From: Thalassobius sp034670005
GTDB taxonomy: Bacteria > Pseudomonadota > Alphaproteobacteria > Rhodobacterales > Rhodobacteraceae
Length of the DNA: 64,000 bases
Direction of reading: 5' to 3'
Assembly (NCBI RefSeq): GCF_034670005.1
Contig: NZ_JAXMOH010000004.1
Coordinates: forward strand, 124,001-188,000
The notes under the pieces are model-generated. The model saw only the letters and a list, made by a program, of their open reading frames with translations, had not been told where the DNA came from and searched no databases. Positions 44,933 through 54,385 of the stretch are shown piece after piece. How positions within the stretch are numbered: the first letter of the stretch is position 1; every line of letters starts with the position of its first letter. Both the position numbers and the translations under genes were made by a program.

Positions 44933-45757
44933 ATGCCTGATACGTCTTTGCTTTTGATGATGCTCGTCATGCTGATGGCGATTGGCGGTTTTGCCGGTGT
45001 TCTTGCAGGGCTTCTCGGGGTTGGCGGTGGCATTATTCTGGTGCCGGCCTTCTTTTACGCATTTCAGACCCTTGGATATGACGGCCCGCAACTGATGCAG
45101 ATGTGTCTGGCGACGTCGCTGGCAACGATCATCGTGACTTCGGTCCGGTCGGTGCTGAGCCACAATCGCAAGGGGGCAGTAGATTGGGAAATTCTGAAAG
45201 GGTGGGCTCCGGGGATCGCCATCGGTGCGGTGGTCGGTATGCTAACGGCAGCGTCTTTGCGCTCGGGTACTTTGCAGGGAATATTTGGTGTCCTGGCTTT
45301 GGTGATTGGGGGCTACATGGGCTTGGGCCGTTCCGACTGGCGGCTGGGGCAGTCGATGCCCAAGGGGATTGGCCGGGCCGTTACCTCGCCGCTTGTGGGA
45401 TTTCTCTCGGTGCTGATGGGAATCGGTGGCGGCAGTTTCGGTGTACCGTTGATGAGCCTTTTTAACACACCCATTCACCGTGCCGTCGCAACCGCAGCTG
45501 GGTTTGGCGTAATTATCGCTGTGCCTTCGGTCATCGGGTTTCTGATGCTGCCGATCGATCCTGCACAGCGTCCGCCGCTGACTGTTGGGGCGGTGAATTT
45601 TCCTGCTTTTGTGGTGGTGATTGCAATGACATTGATCACGGCGCCAATCGGTGTGCGTTTGGCGCATTCAATGGACCCCAAGCCGTTGAAACGGGTTTTT
45701 GCCATCTTCCTGACGCTGGTTGCTCTCAACATGCTGCGCAAGGCTCTCGGGCTATAA
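44933..45757 (+). CDS. TSUP-family membrane transporter
   Basis: 274 residues with about eight TM helices in the two-repeat TauE/SafE (DUF81) layout. The repeats are marked by GVLAGLLGVGGGIILVP near residue 22 and GFLSVLMGIGGGSFGVP near 165. The ATG at 44933 follows GGAGG; an upstream open frame is not used. The family moves sulfite, sulfonates or other organic anions; the substrate here is unknown. It lies 72 bp after dusA. Confidence 0.88.
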   Translation: MPDTSLLLMMLVMLMAIGGFAGVLAGLLGVGGGIILVPAFFYAFQTLGYDGPQLMQMCLATSLATIIVTSVRSVLSHNRKGAVDWEILKGWAPGIAIGAVVGMLTAASLRSGTLQGIFGVLALVIGGYMGLGRSDWRLGQSMPKGIGRAVTSPLVGFLSVLMGIGGGSFGVPLMSLFNTPIHRAVATAAGFGVIIAVPSVIGFLMLPIDPAQRPPLTVGAVNFPAFVVVIAMTLITAPIGVRLAHSMDPKPLKRVFAIFLTLVALNMLRKALGL

Positions 45758-45904
45758 CGCCACGCGTGCCTCGACCCGGATTTATCTGACTATCTGGCGA
45801 ATTGACGGTAATAGGACGGTCAGGCGCGTATTGTTGCCCAATCGCATACGAACTTGGCCAGATTGCCCCCAAAATTTGATGAGCTATACCCGCTCCTGCT
45901 ATCC

Positions 45905-45916
45905 TTGATTAATCAA
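45905..45916. promoter_or_regulatory. Palindrome upstream of the RTX gene
   Basis: TTGATTAATCAA is a perfect 12-bp palindrome ending 14 bp before the RTX start codon. It resembles an FNR half-site pair but with a 2-bp, not 4-bp, spacer, so FNR binding is unlikely. Confidence 0.3.
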
Positions 45917-45929
45917 AGCGGGGATCGGG

Positions 45930-46736
45930 ATGCTGGAACTTCTGATAATATTCGGGCTGGCCGCAATCGGTTCGTCACTCGACTTGACCGGGATGGACGT
46001 GCAGCCCGAACCCGATGCCGCTGCAACCGAAGGCGATGACACCATAACCGGCACGGAGTCCGATGATCTGTTGCACAGCCTGTCCGGTGACGATGTGGTC
46101 GAGGCGCAAAGTGGTGACGATACCGTATTGGCGGGGGCGGGTGACGATGTGGTGCTGGGCCGAGGCGGTGATGATCGGCTGGACGGCGGGTCCGGCGACG
46201 ATCTGATCAAAGGTGGGGCTGGATCGGACCGGTTGTCGGGGGGCGACGGGATGGATGATCTGCGTGGCGCGGCCGGTGATGATTGGCTTGACGGTGGCGA
46301 TGGTGCGGACTGGCTGTCCGGTGGTGACGGGGACGATATTCTGGATGGGTATTGGTCGCCTGGCGCAGCGACTGGTGGGTATGATCTGAACGACAGCTAC
46401 GACCCCGACCTGTTGCGGGGCGAAGACGGCAACGATTTGGTGTTCGGAGGGAGTGGCGACACCCTGATCGGCGGAGCGGGAACCGATACCTTTGTTACCG
46501 GTACTTGGGTTGATTCCGATCATGCGGTGGAGATCGGTGACTTCGAGGAAGGCCAGGATCAGATCGTGGTAACGCATTTCGACAGCTACGGCGGGCCTGG
46601 TGTCGTCGATCTGGAAACCGAAGGCGACGATGTGCATGTCTTATTTGACGGTGCAACGGTTGCGCGGGTGACGAACGGAGCAGGGACTGTGACGCTTGGC
46701 GATGTTTCGGTGATTGCTGTAGACGACCCAGTCTGA
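45930..46736 (+). CDS. RTX-type calcium-binding repeat protein
   Basis: 268 acidic residues. About residues 33-150 hold eight or more nonapeptide RTX-type repeats (SGDDVVEAQSGDDT, then GRGGDDRLDGGSGDD, GGDGDDILDG), which form Ca-binding beta-rolls. The C-terminus resembles the type I secretion end domain. Unlike most RTX proteins it begins with a hydrophobic helix (MLELLIIFGLAAIGS), perhaps a membrane anchor. GGGGATCGGG precedes the ATG. No secretion genes adjoin it. Role unknown. Confidence 0.8.
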   Translation: MLELLIIFGLAAIGSSLDLTGMDVQPEPDAAATEGDDTITGTESDDLLHSLSGDDVVEAQSGDDTVLAGAGDDVVLGRGGDDRLDGGSGDDLIKGGAGSDRLSGGDGMDDLRGAAGDDWLDGGDGADWLSGGDGDDILDGYWSPGAATGGYDLNDSYDPDLLRGEDGNDLVFGGSGDTLIGGAGTDTFVTGTWVDSDHAVEIGDFEEGQDQIVVTHFDSYGGPGVVDLETEGDDVHVLFDGATVARVTNGAGTVTLGDVSVIAVDDPV

Positions 46737-46739
46737 GGG

Positions 46740-46976
46740 TCAGCTTTCGCTGCGCCCGATCCGCGCGGCACGACCTCCCCGGCGTTTTTGCAGGCGGGGC
46801 GCACGTTCAGGCAGGTCGCCGATGATTACGCGCCGTTCCTGCGCCGTCATTTTCGACCAGTTGGTGATTTCTTCGATGCTGCGGAGACAGCCGGTACAGA
46901 TACGTTCCTGCGGATGAATTACACAGATATTCACGCAGGGGCTTTCAATCTCATCCCTTTGCCAGACATCGTTCAT
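46740..46976 (-). CDS. DUF1289 small Cys-cluster protein
   Basis: 78 residues with the DUF1289 signature: SPCVNICVIHPQERICTGC followed by EITNWSKMTAQERRVI. Four conserved Cys suggest a metal or Fe-S site. The basic tail is variable. Its ATG overlaps the ruvX stop (four bases), making it the last gene of ccmI-ruvX-DUF1289. Family function unknown. Confidence 0.88.
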   Translation of the reverse strand: MNDVWQRDEIESPCVNICVIHPQERICTGCLRSIEEITNWSKMTAQERRVIIGDLPERAPRLQKRRGGRAARIGRSES

Positions 46977-47449
46977 GCGGTGGCTTTCAGATGGCGCAGA
47001 CGGTCGAGAAACCCCTGCAGGATGAAAGACGCCGCAACATTGTCGATCTTTCCCGCCCGTTTAGCGCGTGACGTATCGGCTTCGATCAGCGCCCGCTCGG
47101 CTGCCACGGTGGACAGCCGTTCATCCCAGTACCCGATGGGCAAGTCGGTTAACCGGCTGAGATTGCGGGCAAAGGCGCGGGTCGATTGGCAACGCGGGCC
47201 TTCGGACCCGTCCATATTACGCGGCAGGCCCAGCACAATGCCGCCGACCTGACGATCGGTCGCGATCTGAAGCAGCCGCTCCGCATCGACGCCGAATTTT
47301 TTGCGCCGGATCGTTTCGACCGGGCTCGCGATGGTGCGCAGAGTGTCGGAAAGCGCCACGCCGATGGTCTTATCCCCCAAATCCAGCCCGATCACCGGGG
47401 CATGGTCGGGCAGGGCGGCAGCCAGCTCTTCGACATCTTCTATGATCAT
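46973..47449 (-). CDS. ruvX: Holliday-junction resolvase-like RuvX (YqgF)
   Basis: 158-residue RNase H-fold protein, a putative pre-16S rRNA nuclease or junction resolvase. Motif I is IGLDLGDKTIGVAL; later blocks are GLPRNMDGSEGPR, YWDERLSTVAAE and KIDNVAASFILQGFL with the conserved acidic residues. The start at 47447-47449 is a four-base overlap with ccmI; the long upstream open frame is antisense noise inside ccmI. Both overlaps suggest tight translational coupling. Confidence 0.93.
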   Translation of the reverse strand: MIIEDVEELAAALPDHAPVIGLDLGDKTIGVALSDTLRTIASPVETIRRKKFGVDAERLLQIATDRQVGGIVLGLPRNMDGSEGPRCQSTRAFARNLSRLTDLPIGYWDERLSTVAAERALIEADTSRAKRAGKIDNVAASFILQGFLDRLRHLKATA

Positions 47450-48672
47450 TGCAGCACCCCAGCGCGTTCCGCCCCGGACCGGACCAGGGCCAGAGCATCG
47501 GGTTTGTCGGCAAAGACCTGTTGCGCCTCGGTCCAGATCTCCCGGGCGCGCTCGGTCTCGCCCAGCACACCATAGGCTCCGATCAGGCGGGCCCATTCCT
47601 CGGGCGCGCCCCCCTCGGTGGCCAAACGTTCGGACAGATTCGCAACCATGCCACGGATCATATCCTGACGCTCTTCTGCACTCATCTCTCCGGCTGCTTG
47701 CATATCCGCCGCAGTCGGACCTTTCAGCCCCCCCGCTTGAGGCAAACTGAAATCGACCCCGGCCAACTGAGCAACATCGGGTATCTGAGCCCGGATCGGT
47801 GCGATCCACGGGGCATCCGCTGGGCCTTCGCGCAGTAATCGGTTCCAGGTTTGGAAACTGGCGTCGGGCCGTCCCACCTGTACGAACATCAGACCCATGT
47901 AATAGCGCGCCACACCATTGCGCGGATCAAGTTTCAGCGCCTGCAACAGCGCGGCCTCGGCTTCGGGGGACACATATCCACCGGCGGTCAGAATCATCGC
48001 ATCAGCCAGATCGGTGTAGTCGCTGGCCACCGCCTGATCCCCTTTTGCTTCGATTAATCGCTGTTGCGCTTCGTAGGAGGCTTTGAAATTCCCAAGTGTC
48101 GCTTCGTTCCGCGCCAGTAGCCGAAGCCCTTGAATGTCATTCGGGCGTTGCGCCACAGCCTCTCGCAATTGTTTCATCAGGGTCAGAAAACGGTCGTCCG
48201 GTTGGTTCTGCGGCATTGCAGGCGGCATCGCTGCCTCTGCTGCAGCCTGATCGGGACGGTTTTGGCGGGTCTCATCGGCGAGGGCGATCCGTGCCTTCAG
48301 CCCGAAATCGCCATAACCTGGTGTCCCTAAGTCCAGATAGAGAAACAAGGACCCGCCGATCATTCCCAGAACGGTTACCGCTGCCAAGATACGGCCCAGG
48401 GATTTCGGTTGTCCACCGGTTTCGCCGCCCTTTTTCAGCTGTGCATCGGCATTTAGAATACGTCGGGAAATCTCGGCTCGGGTGCGATCGGCGTCTTCTG
48501 CGCCGATCACGCCGCGCGCCAAGTCGCGATCCACTTCTTTCAACTGATCGCGATAAACCCGCAGATCGAAAGCTGCTGGAGGCTCGCCTCCGGTACGGCC
48601 GCGCAACAGCGCCCAAGCCAGAATACCCGAAACGGCTAGCGCGATCGCGGCGATGATAATCCAAAACAGCAT
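47446..48672 (-). CDS. ccmI: Cytochrome c biogenesis protein CcmI
   Basis: 408-residue inner-membrane chaperone that holds apocytochrome c for heme ligation. One TM helix (2-22), a cytoplasmic loop with the leucine-zipper-like LRVYRDQLKEVDRDLARG (typical of CcmI), a second TM (92-112), then periplasmic TPR repeats (about 165-300). AGGAGG precedes the ATG. It is first of ccmI-ruvX-DUF1289. Its product supports c-type cytochromes needed for respiration. Confidence 0.93.
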   Translation of the reverse strand: MLFWIIIAAIALAVSGILAWALLRGRTGGEPPAAFDLRVYRDQLKEVDRDLARGVIGAEDADRTRAEISRRILNADAQLKKGGETGGQPKSLGRILAAVTVLGMIGGSLFLYLDLGTPGYGDFGLKARIALADETRQNRPDQAAAEAAMPPAMPQNQPDDRFLTLMKQLREAVAQRPNDIQGLRLLARNEATLGNFKASYEAQQRLIEAKGDQAVASDYTDLADAMILTAGGYVSPEAEAALLQALKLDPRNGVARYYMGLMFVQVGRPDASFQTWNRLLREGPADAPWIAPIRAQIPDVAQLAGVDFSLPQAGGLKGPTAADMQAAGEMSAEERQDMIRGMVANLSERLATEGGAPEEWARLIGAYGVLGETERAREIWTEAQQVFADKPDALALVRSGAERAGVLQ

Positions 48673-48859
48673 GTGGCCTCCTGCAAGTCGCCAAACATGT
48701 ATATCCGACGGGCGTTTGGAAAAAGGGCAAACTGACGCATTGGTCCGTCATGTCGCAACTAGACGCAATTGTGACGCATAGAAACGGGGCGGATTCGCCT
48801 TCACGGTCCAGTAAGGAACAGGAAAATCGCAGACCGGATTCGGGGCATCAGAGACGCAC

Positions 48860-50104
48860 ATGAGACGCTATTCCGCCTTCGCCATCGCCCGGGAAGCCGC
48901 ACGTTATCATTCTGGATGGGAACGCGCCTGGGCTTCACCGCAGCCGAAGAAGAAATACGACGTGATCATCGTCGGTGCCGGTGGACACGGTTTGGCCACC
49001 GCCTATTACCTGGGTAAAAATTTCGGCATCACCAATGTGGCGGTGTTGGAAAAGGGTTGGCTGGGCGGCGGAAATACCGGGCGCAACACTACGATTATCC
49101 GCTCGAACTACCTGCAGGATGCCTCGGCCGCGATATATGAAAAGGCCCGCTCATTGTACGAAACGATGAGCCAGGACCTGAATTACAACGTCATGTTCAG
49201 CCCCCGCGGCGTGATCATGCTGGCGCAGACTGAACATGAGGTGCGCGGCTATCAACGCACCGCGCATGCCAATGCGTTGCAGGGCGTGAAGACAGAATTC
49301 ATCACTCCGCAAAAGGTCAAGGAGCTGGTGCCGATCATCAACATCGCGGGCCCCCGCTACCCGGTTCTGGGTGGGCTGTGGCAGGAACGCGGCGGTACCG
49401 CCCGGCATGATGCGGTGGCCTGGGGCTATGCCCGCGCCTGTTCCGATATGGGCATGGACATCATCCAGCAATGCGAAGTCACCGGGGTGCGCCGCGACGG
49501 CGGTAAGGTTGTGGGCGTCGACACCACCAAGGGCGTGATCGATTGCGACAAGCTCGGGCTGGTGGTGGCGGGCCATTCCGGCGTTCTGGCCGACATGGCC
49601 GGGTTCCGGCTGCCGATTGAATCGCTGGCTTTGCAGGCGCTGGTTTCCGAGCCGATCAAGCCCTGCATGGACGTGGTGGTGATGGCAAACACCGTGCACG
49701 GCTACATGTCGCAATCCGACAAGGGCGAAATGGTGATCGGCGGCGGCACCGACGGGTATAACAACTACACCCAGCGGGGCAGCTTTCACCATATCGAGGA
49801 AACCGTGCGGGCGCTGGTGGAAACCTTCCCGATGATTTCCCGGCTGAAGATGTTGCGGCAATGGGGCGGCATCGTCGACATGACCGGCGACCGGTCCCCG
49901 ATCCTGTCGAAAACCCCGGTCGAAGGCGTGTTCGTCAATTGCGGCTGGGGCACCGGCGGGTTCAAGGCGATCCCCGGTTCCGGCTGGGCGATGGCGGAAC
50001 TGATGGCCAAGGGGCATTCGCCGCTGACCGAGGAGTTCGGGTTGAACCGCTTCGCCGAGGGCCGGTTCATTGATGAGAGCGTGGCAGCGGGGGTGGCGCA
50101 TTGA
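48860..50104 (+). CDS. soxB: Sarcosine oxidase beta subunit
   Basis: FAD/FMN subunit of heterotetrameric sarcosine oxidase, which demethylates sarcosine to glycine, giving H2O2 and methylene-THF. The 414 residues have the FAD site VIIVGAGGHGLATAYYLGK, RNTTIIRSNYL, and GTARHDAV, whose His183 corresponds to the covalently FMN-bound His. The C-terminus has CGWGTGGFKAIPGSGW. It is first in the operon. Its stop overlaps the next ORF by one base (TGATG). Confidence 0.95.
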   Translation: MRRYSAFAIAREAARYHSGWERAWASPQPKKKYDVIIVGAGGHGLATAYYLGKNFGITNVAVLEKGWLGGGNTGRNTTIIRSNYLQDASAAIYEKARSLYETMSQDLNYNVMFSPRGVIMLAQTEHEVRGYQRTAHANALQGVKTEFITPQKVKELVPIINIAGPRYPVLGGLWQERGGTARHDAVAWGYARACSDMGMDIIQQCEVTGVRRDGGKVVGVDTTKGVIDCDKLGLVVAGHSGVLADMAGFRLPIESLALQALVSEPIKPCMDVVVMANTVHGYMSQSDKGEMVIGGGTDGYNNYTQRGSFHHIEETVRALVETFPMISRLKMLRQWGGIVDMTGDRSPILSKTPVEGVFVNCGWGTGGFKAIPGSGWAMAELMAKGHSPLTEEFGLNRFAEGRFIDESVAAGVAH

Positions 50105-50388
50105 TGACTGAAAAATCCATGCAATCGACGCTGTCGACCCTTCATATAGAGTTGCTTCAGTCCGAAAGGACGCCATTCACCGCTGTGAAAAAAGCATTGG
50201 AAACAGGGCGTCGTGAAGGGACCGACACCAGCTATCAAAGCAATACGCTGGGTTTCGAATATCACGCCGATGAAGATGCCGTTTCGGTTTATGCGACTTT
50301 CAGCGACGGCGCTGACGAAGTCACTTTGTCCTTTGAAGATTTCATTTCGGAACTCGGAAAATACCGGATGGGAGGTCTGCAATGCTGA
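50104..50388 (+). CDS. Uncharacterised 94-residue protein inside the sox operon
   Basis: Not recognised. The acidic, soluble small protein has a predicted helix-strand layout (TLHIELLQSERTPFTAV, then GFEYHADEDAVSVYATFSDG and EVTLSFEDFISELGKYR). The ATG overlaps the soxB stop by one base and its own 3' end overlaps soxD by seven bases, so it is translated as part of the operon. Such an ORF is not part of the usual soxBDAG order. It lacks Cys apart from the last residue, and it has no signal or TM. Confidence 0.6.
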   Translation: MTEKSMQSTLSTLHIELLQSERTPFTAVKKALETGRREGTDTSYQSNTLGFEYHADEDAVSVYATFSDGADEVTLSFEDFISELGKYRMGGLQC

Positions 50389-50711
50389 TCCTTCACTGCC
50401 CCTATTGCGGCGTCGATGCCGAGGAAACCGAACTGCATGCAGGTGGCGAGGCGCATCTGAAACGTTTCGGCCCCGGCTCCTCGGACGCCGAATTTGAAAC
50501 CTATCTCTTCGCCCGCGAAAACCCCAAGGGGGTGCATTTCGAACGCTGGCGCCACGCCAATGGCTGCGGCAAGTGGTTCCACGCCGCCCGCTGCACCATG
50601 ACGCTCGAGGTCTTCGGCACCTACAGCGCGCAGGTTTCCGAACCGCCGCAGGAAATCCGCGACGCGATCACCGCCAAACGCCCCGGCTGGAAGTGGAGAG
50701 ACATCCAATGA
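50382..50711 (+). CDS. soxD: Sarcosine oxidase delta subunit
   Basis: 109-residue zinc-binding small subunit. Cys/His pattern CPYCGVDAEETELHAGGEAH and HANGCGKWFHAARC gives the zinc site. The family block FETYLFARENPKG is present. It overlaps the preceding unknown ORF by seven bases. It sits between the unknown ORF and soxA, separated from soxA by 62 bp that hold a REP-like tail. Confidence 0.95.
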   Translation: MLILHCPYCGVDAEETELHAGGEAHLKRFGPGSSDAEFETYLFARENPKGVHFERWRHANGCGKWFHAARCTMTLEVFGTYSAQVSEPPQEIRDAITAKRPGWKWRDIQ

Positions 50712-50714
50712 CGT

Positions 50715-50735
50715 TTCTTCTTGGCAAAAATACTC
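50715..50735 (-). repeat. Degenerate REP-like tail between soxD and soxA
   Basis: On the minus strand GAGTATTTTTGCCAAGAAG resembles the AGGATATTTGTGAACAGAAG tail of the element inside nnrE. The hairpin part is missing or eroded. Confidence 0.4.
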
Positions 50736-50773
50736 AAAATCCTACCCCCAACACGGCCAAGGAGGTCTGACAG

Positions 50774-53700
50774 ATGAGCACCCGTCTGGCCACGCAAGGC
50801 CGCCTCACGAACACCGCCAAGCAGATTCGCTTCACCTTCAACGGCAAGCAGATGACCGGCTATGAGGGCGACACGCTCGCCTCTGCGCTGCTGGCCAATG
50901 GCCAGATGATGGTGGGGCGGTCGTTCAAATATCACCGTCCGCGTGGGGTCATCGCCAGCGGAGCGGAGGAACCCAATGCTCTGGTCGGTCTGGGGACCGG
51001 TGCACGGTTCGAACCGAACCAGCGCGCCACCACGACGGAACTGTTCGATGGGCTGAGCGCCACGTCGCAGAACCATTGGCCCAGCCTGGAATTCGACGTT
51101 GGCGCGGTGAACAACAGGTTGGCGCGGTTTTTACCGGCGGGGTTCTATTACAAGACCTTCATGGCGCCGCGCGCGGCGTGGAAATCCGTGTTCGAACCCA
51201 TCGTCCGGCAATCGGCAGGTTTGGGCAAAGTTCCCAAGGACCGCGATTCTGACCGCTATGAACATTTCTATGCCTTCGTGGACGTGGTCGTTGTGGGCGG
51301 CGGCGTCGCCGGATTGCAGGCCGCTAAGGCGGCGGCGTCTTCCGGTGCGAAAGTGCTGTTGCTGGAACAAACCGCCCATTGGGGCGGCCGTGCGCCGGTC
51401 GATGGTGGGGTGGTGGACGGCCAGCCTGTGGATAAGTTCGTGGAGCAATTGGTGTCCGAGTTGGAAACCATGCCCAACGTCACCCTGCGGCTGCGCAGCA
51501 TGGCGGCAGGCGTTTACGATCACGGTTACCTGCTGGGCTATGAACGGCTTACTGACCATGCGCCAGAAGCTGCGGGCCCGCGTCACCGGTTGTGGCGTAT
51601 CCGTGCCAAACAGATCATCACGGCCACCGGGGCCATCGAACGACCGCTCAGCTTTGCCGGCAACGATGTGCCGGGTGTGATGCTGGCCTCTGCGATGCGC
51701 GATTACGCGGTGGATTACGGCGTGTCAGTTGGCGACCGTACCGTCGTTGTGACCAATAACGACGATGCGTACCGCACTGCAATCGCTTTGAAAAATCTTG
51801 GTCTCGAGGTGCCTGCGGTGATCGACGCGCGGGCCTCGGGCGGTGGCGCGCTGGCCGAAGACGCCCAGGCGCTTGGCATCCGGGTTGAGACCGGCAAGGG
51901 CATCGCCAAGGTGCTGGGCGGCAAGCACGTCAGCGGTGTCGCGCTTTGCTCTCAGGCGGGTGAAGGTGCTGTGATCGAGGAAATCCCCTGCGACGCCGTG
52001 GCGATGTCTGGCGGCTGGTCGCCGGTGGTGCACCTGTGGTCCCATTGCGGCGGTAAATTGATCTGGGATGACGCATTGGCAATGTTCCGCCCGGATGTGG
52101 ACAAAGCGCCGACAGGTGCTGATGGGCAAAGCTTTGTTATCGCTGCTGGCAGCGCTAACGGCGTGCTGCAACTGCAAAATATCCTGACCGACGCACAGGC
52201 CGCTGGCGAGGCGGCGGCGATTGCGGTGGGGGGCAAGCCGAAACGCGCTACGGTGCCTGAGGCGGAGGCAAGCGATGAGGCTTTGATAGAGCCCGTGTGG
52301 CTGATGCCGCAGGGGGCGGGGCCGAAGCTGCGAATGAAGGCGTGGCTCGATTTCCAGAACGATGTGAAGGTGTCCGACGTGATGCTGGCGGCGCAGGAAG
52401 GCTATGAGAGCGTCGAACATACCAAGCGCTACACCACGCTGGGCATGGCGACCGATCAGGGCAAGCTCAGCAATATCAACGGGCTGGCGACGCTGGCGCG
52501 GTCGCTTAATGCCGACATTCCGGCGGTGGGTACCACCACCTTCAGGCCGCCCTATACGCCGATTTCCATGGGCGCCATCGCGGGCGAGGCGCGCGGCGAT
52601 ATTTTCCAGCCTCTGCGCAAGACCCCGATGCAGGACTGGCACGAAGAAAACGGCGCACACTGGGAACCAGTCGGCCATTGGCGGCGGCCCTATTGCTATC
52701 CGCGTCAGGGCGAAAGTCATCGCGACGCGGTGGCGCGCGAAATCAACCAGACGCGCAACTCAGTGGGGGTGCTCGACGCCTCGACTCTGGGTAAGATCAT
52801 CGTCAAGGGGCCGGATGCGGGGAAATTCCTCGACATGCTCTACACCAATATGATGAGCACGCTGAAGCCGGGAAAATGCCGCTACGGTCTGATATGCAGC
52901 GAAAACGGGTTCCTGATCGACGATGGCGTGGTGGCACGGATCGACGACGACACCTTCCTGTGCCACACCACCACCGGCGGCGCCGACCGCATTCACGGGC
53001 ATATGGAAGAGTGGCTGCAGACCGAATGGTGGGACTGGCAGGTCTATACCGCCAACGTGACCGAGCAATATGCGCAAATCGCGGTCGTCGGCCCCAATGC
53101 CCGCGCGGTACTGGAAAAGCTCGGCGGAATGGATGTTAGCAAAGACGCGCTCGCTTTCATGGAATGGAAAGACGGTGAATTGGCAGACATCCAGGCGCGG
53201 ATTTACCGGATTTCCTTCTCGGGTGAACTTTCCTACGAAATCGCGGTGCCGGCCAGCCAGGGGCAGGCATTGTGGGACAAAATCATCGAAGCAGGGGCCG
53301 AGTTCGGCGTCATGCCCTACGGCACCGAGGCGCTGCACGTGATGCGGGCCGAAAAGGGGTTCATCATGATCGGCGACGAAAGCGACGGCACGGTGATCCC
53401 GCAGGACCTTGGCCTCAATTGGGCGATTTCCAAGAAGAAAGAGGACTATCTGGGCAAGCGGGCGCAGGCGCGCAGCCACATGACCGATCCGAAACGTTGG
53501 AAACTGGTAGGGTTGGAAACACTGGACGGTAGCGTATTGCCCGATGGGGCCTATGCTGTGGCGGCCGGTGTAAACGCCAACGGCCAGCGCAACATGCAGG
53601 GCCGGGTGACCTCGACTTACCATTCGCCGACCTTGGGTAAAGGGATTGCCATGGGGTTGGTTCTGAATGGACCTGATCGGATGGGCGAGGTGATCGAAAT

Positions 53701-53785
53701 CCCGGGCACCGATGATACAGTCTACAAGGCGCGGATCTGCGATCCGGTCTTCTATGACAAGGACGGGGAGAAGCAGAATGTCTGA
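50774..53785 (+). CDS. soxA: Sarcosine oxidase alpha subunit
   Basis: 1003-residue large subunit. N-terminal ferredoxin-like 2Fe-2S-fold region without a cluster (about 15-110), an NAD/FAD Rossmann part from VVVGGGVAGLQAAKAA (about 172), and a C-terminal aminomethyltransferase (GcvT-like) domain (about 610-1000) that binds folate and takes the C1 unit. GGAGG is close to the ATG. The NAD site motif and tunnel-forming regions agree with the family. SoxG overlaps its end by eight bases. Confidence 0.96.
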   Translation: MSTRLATQGRLTNTAKQIRFTFNGKQMTGYEGDTLASALLANGQMMVGRSFKYHRPRGVIASGAEEPNALVGLGTGARFEPNQRATTTELFDGLSATSQNHWPSLEFDVGAVNNRLARFLPAGFYYKTFMAPRAAWKSVFEPIVRQSAGLGKVPKDRDSDRYEHFYAFVDVVVVGGGVAGLQAAKAAASSGAKVLLLEQTAHWGGRAPVDGGVVDGQPVDKFVEQLVSELETMPNVTLRLRSMAAGVYDHGYLLGYERLTDHAPEAAGPRHRLWRIRAKQIITATGAIERPLSFAGNDVPGVMLASAMRDYAVDYGVSVGDRTVVVTNNDDAYRTAIALKNLGLEVPAVIDARASGGGALAEDAQALGIRVETGKGIAKVLGGKHVSGVALCSQAGEGAVIEEIPCDAVAMSGGWSPVVHLWSHCGGKLIWDDALAMFRPDVDKAPTGADGQSFVIAAGSANGVLQLQNILTDAQAAGEAAAIAVGGKPKRATVPEAEASDEALIEPVWLMPQGAGPKLRMKAWLDFQNDVKVSDVMLAAQEGYESVEHTKRYTTLGMATDQGKLSNINGLATLARSLNADIPAVGTTTFRPPYTPISMGAIAGEARGDIFQPLRKTPMQDWHEENGAHWEPVGHWRRPYCYPRQGESHRDAVAREINQTRNSVGVLDASTLGKIIVKGPDAGKFLDMLYTNMMSTLKPGKCRYGLICSENGFLIDDGVVARIDDDTFLCHTTTGGADRIHGHMEEWLQTEWWDWQVYTANVTEQYAQIAVVGPNARAVLEKLGGMDVSKDALAFMEWKDGELADIQARIYRISFSGELSYEIAVPASQGQALWDKIIEAGAEFGVMPYGTEALHVMRAEKGFIMIGDESDGTVIPQDLGLNWAISKKKEDYLGKRAQARSHMTDPKRWKLVGLETLDGSVLPDGAYAVAAGVNANGQRNMQGRVTSTYHSPTLGKGIAMGLVLNGPDRMGEVIEIPGTDDTVYKARICDPVFYDKDGEKQNV

Positions 53786-54353
53786 AGCCGTCAGCGCGTT
53801 GAACGGAGCGATCTTTCAAGGCTTCGTCACTGTCGAAGAGGTCGGATTGCAGGGGATGATTACCCTGCGCGGCGATTTTGGATCTGCCAGACTGTCGAGC
53901 GCGGTAAAGGCGGCGACGGGTCTGTTGCCCCCCTCTCAACGCAAGATTAACGCGCAGGACGATAAGGCCGTCGCCTGGATGTCGCCTGACGAATTGTTGA
54001 TCCTGTCGCCTTATGATGAAGCAGGGTCAATTGCCGCGAAGCTGGCGCAGGCGCTGAGCGCGGAGCATTGCTTGGTGCAGAACGTTTCGGATGCGCGGGC
54101 CATGTTTCGCCTGACCGGCGCGCCCGGGACCGTGCGCGAAGTACTCGCCAAGATGGCCCCGGTGGATCTGTCGCCTCAAGCCTTTGTTCCGGGTGAGTTT
54201 CGCCGCACCCGTCTGGCTCAGGTGGCCGGGGCGATATGGTTCGAAGATACGACCACTGCACAGGTTATCTGTTTCCGCTCGGTGGCTGAATACGTTTTCA
54301 AACTGCTTTGCGCCTCCGCAGAAGAAGGCGGCGAGGTCGGTTTTTTCACCTGA
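53778..54353 (+). CDS. soxG: Sarcosine oxidase gamma subunit
   Basis: 191-residue folate-domain-like small subunit, the last of the operon. Family features: QGMITLRGDFGSARLSSAVK near the N-terminus, WMSPDELLIL, VSDARAMFRLTG, and FRSVAEYVFKLLCA at the end. The ATG at 53778 lies within soxA; the longer upstream frame is not used. A hairpin follows the stop. Confidence 0.93.
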   Translation: MSEAVSALNGAIFQGFVTVEEVGLQGMITLRGDFGSARLSSAVKAATGLLPPSQRKINAQDDKAVAWMSPDELLILSPYDEAGSIAAKLAQALSAEHCLVQNVSDARAMFRLTGAPGTVREVLAKMAPVDLSPQAFVPGEFRRTRLAQVAGAIWFEDTTTAQVICFRSVAEYVFKLLCASAEEGGEVGFFT

Positions 54354-54385
54354 TCAACAGACCGTCCTTTGATCATGTTTTACAG

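Noticed and set aside
47450..47809. N-terminal extension of RuvX
   Set aside because: The added 120 residues are antisense-frame translation inside ccmI; the true start has the ATGA overlap.
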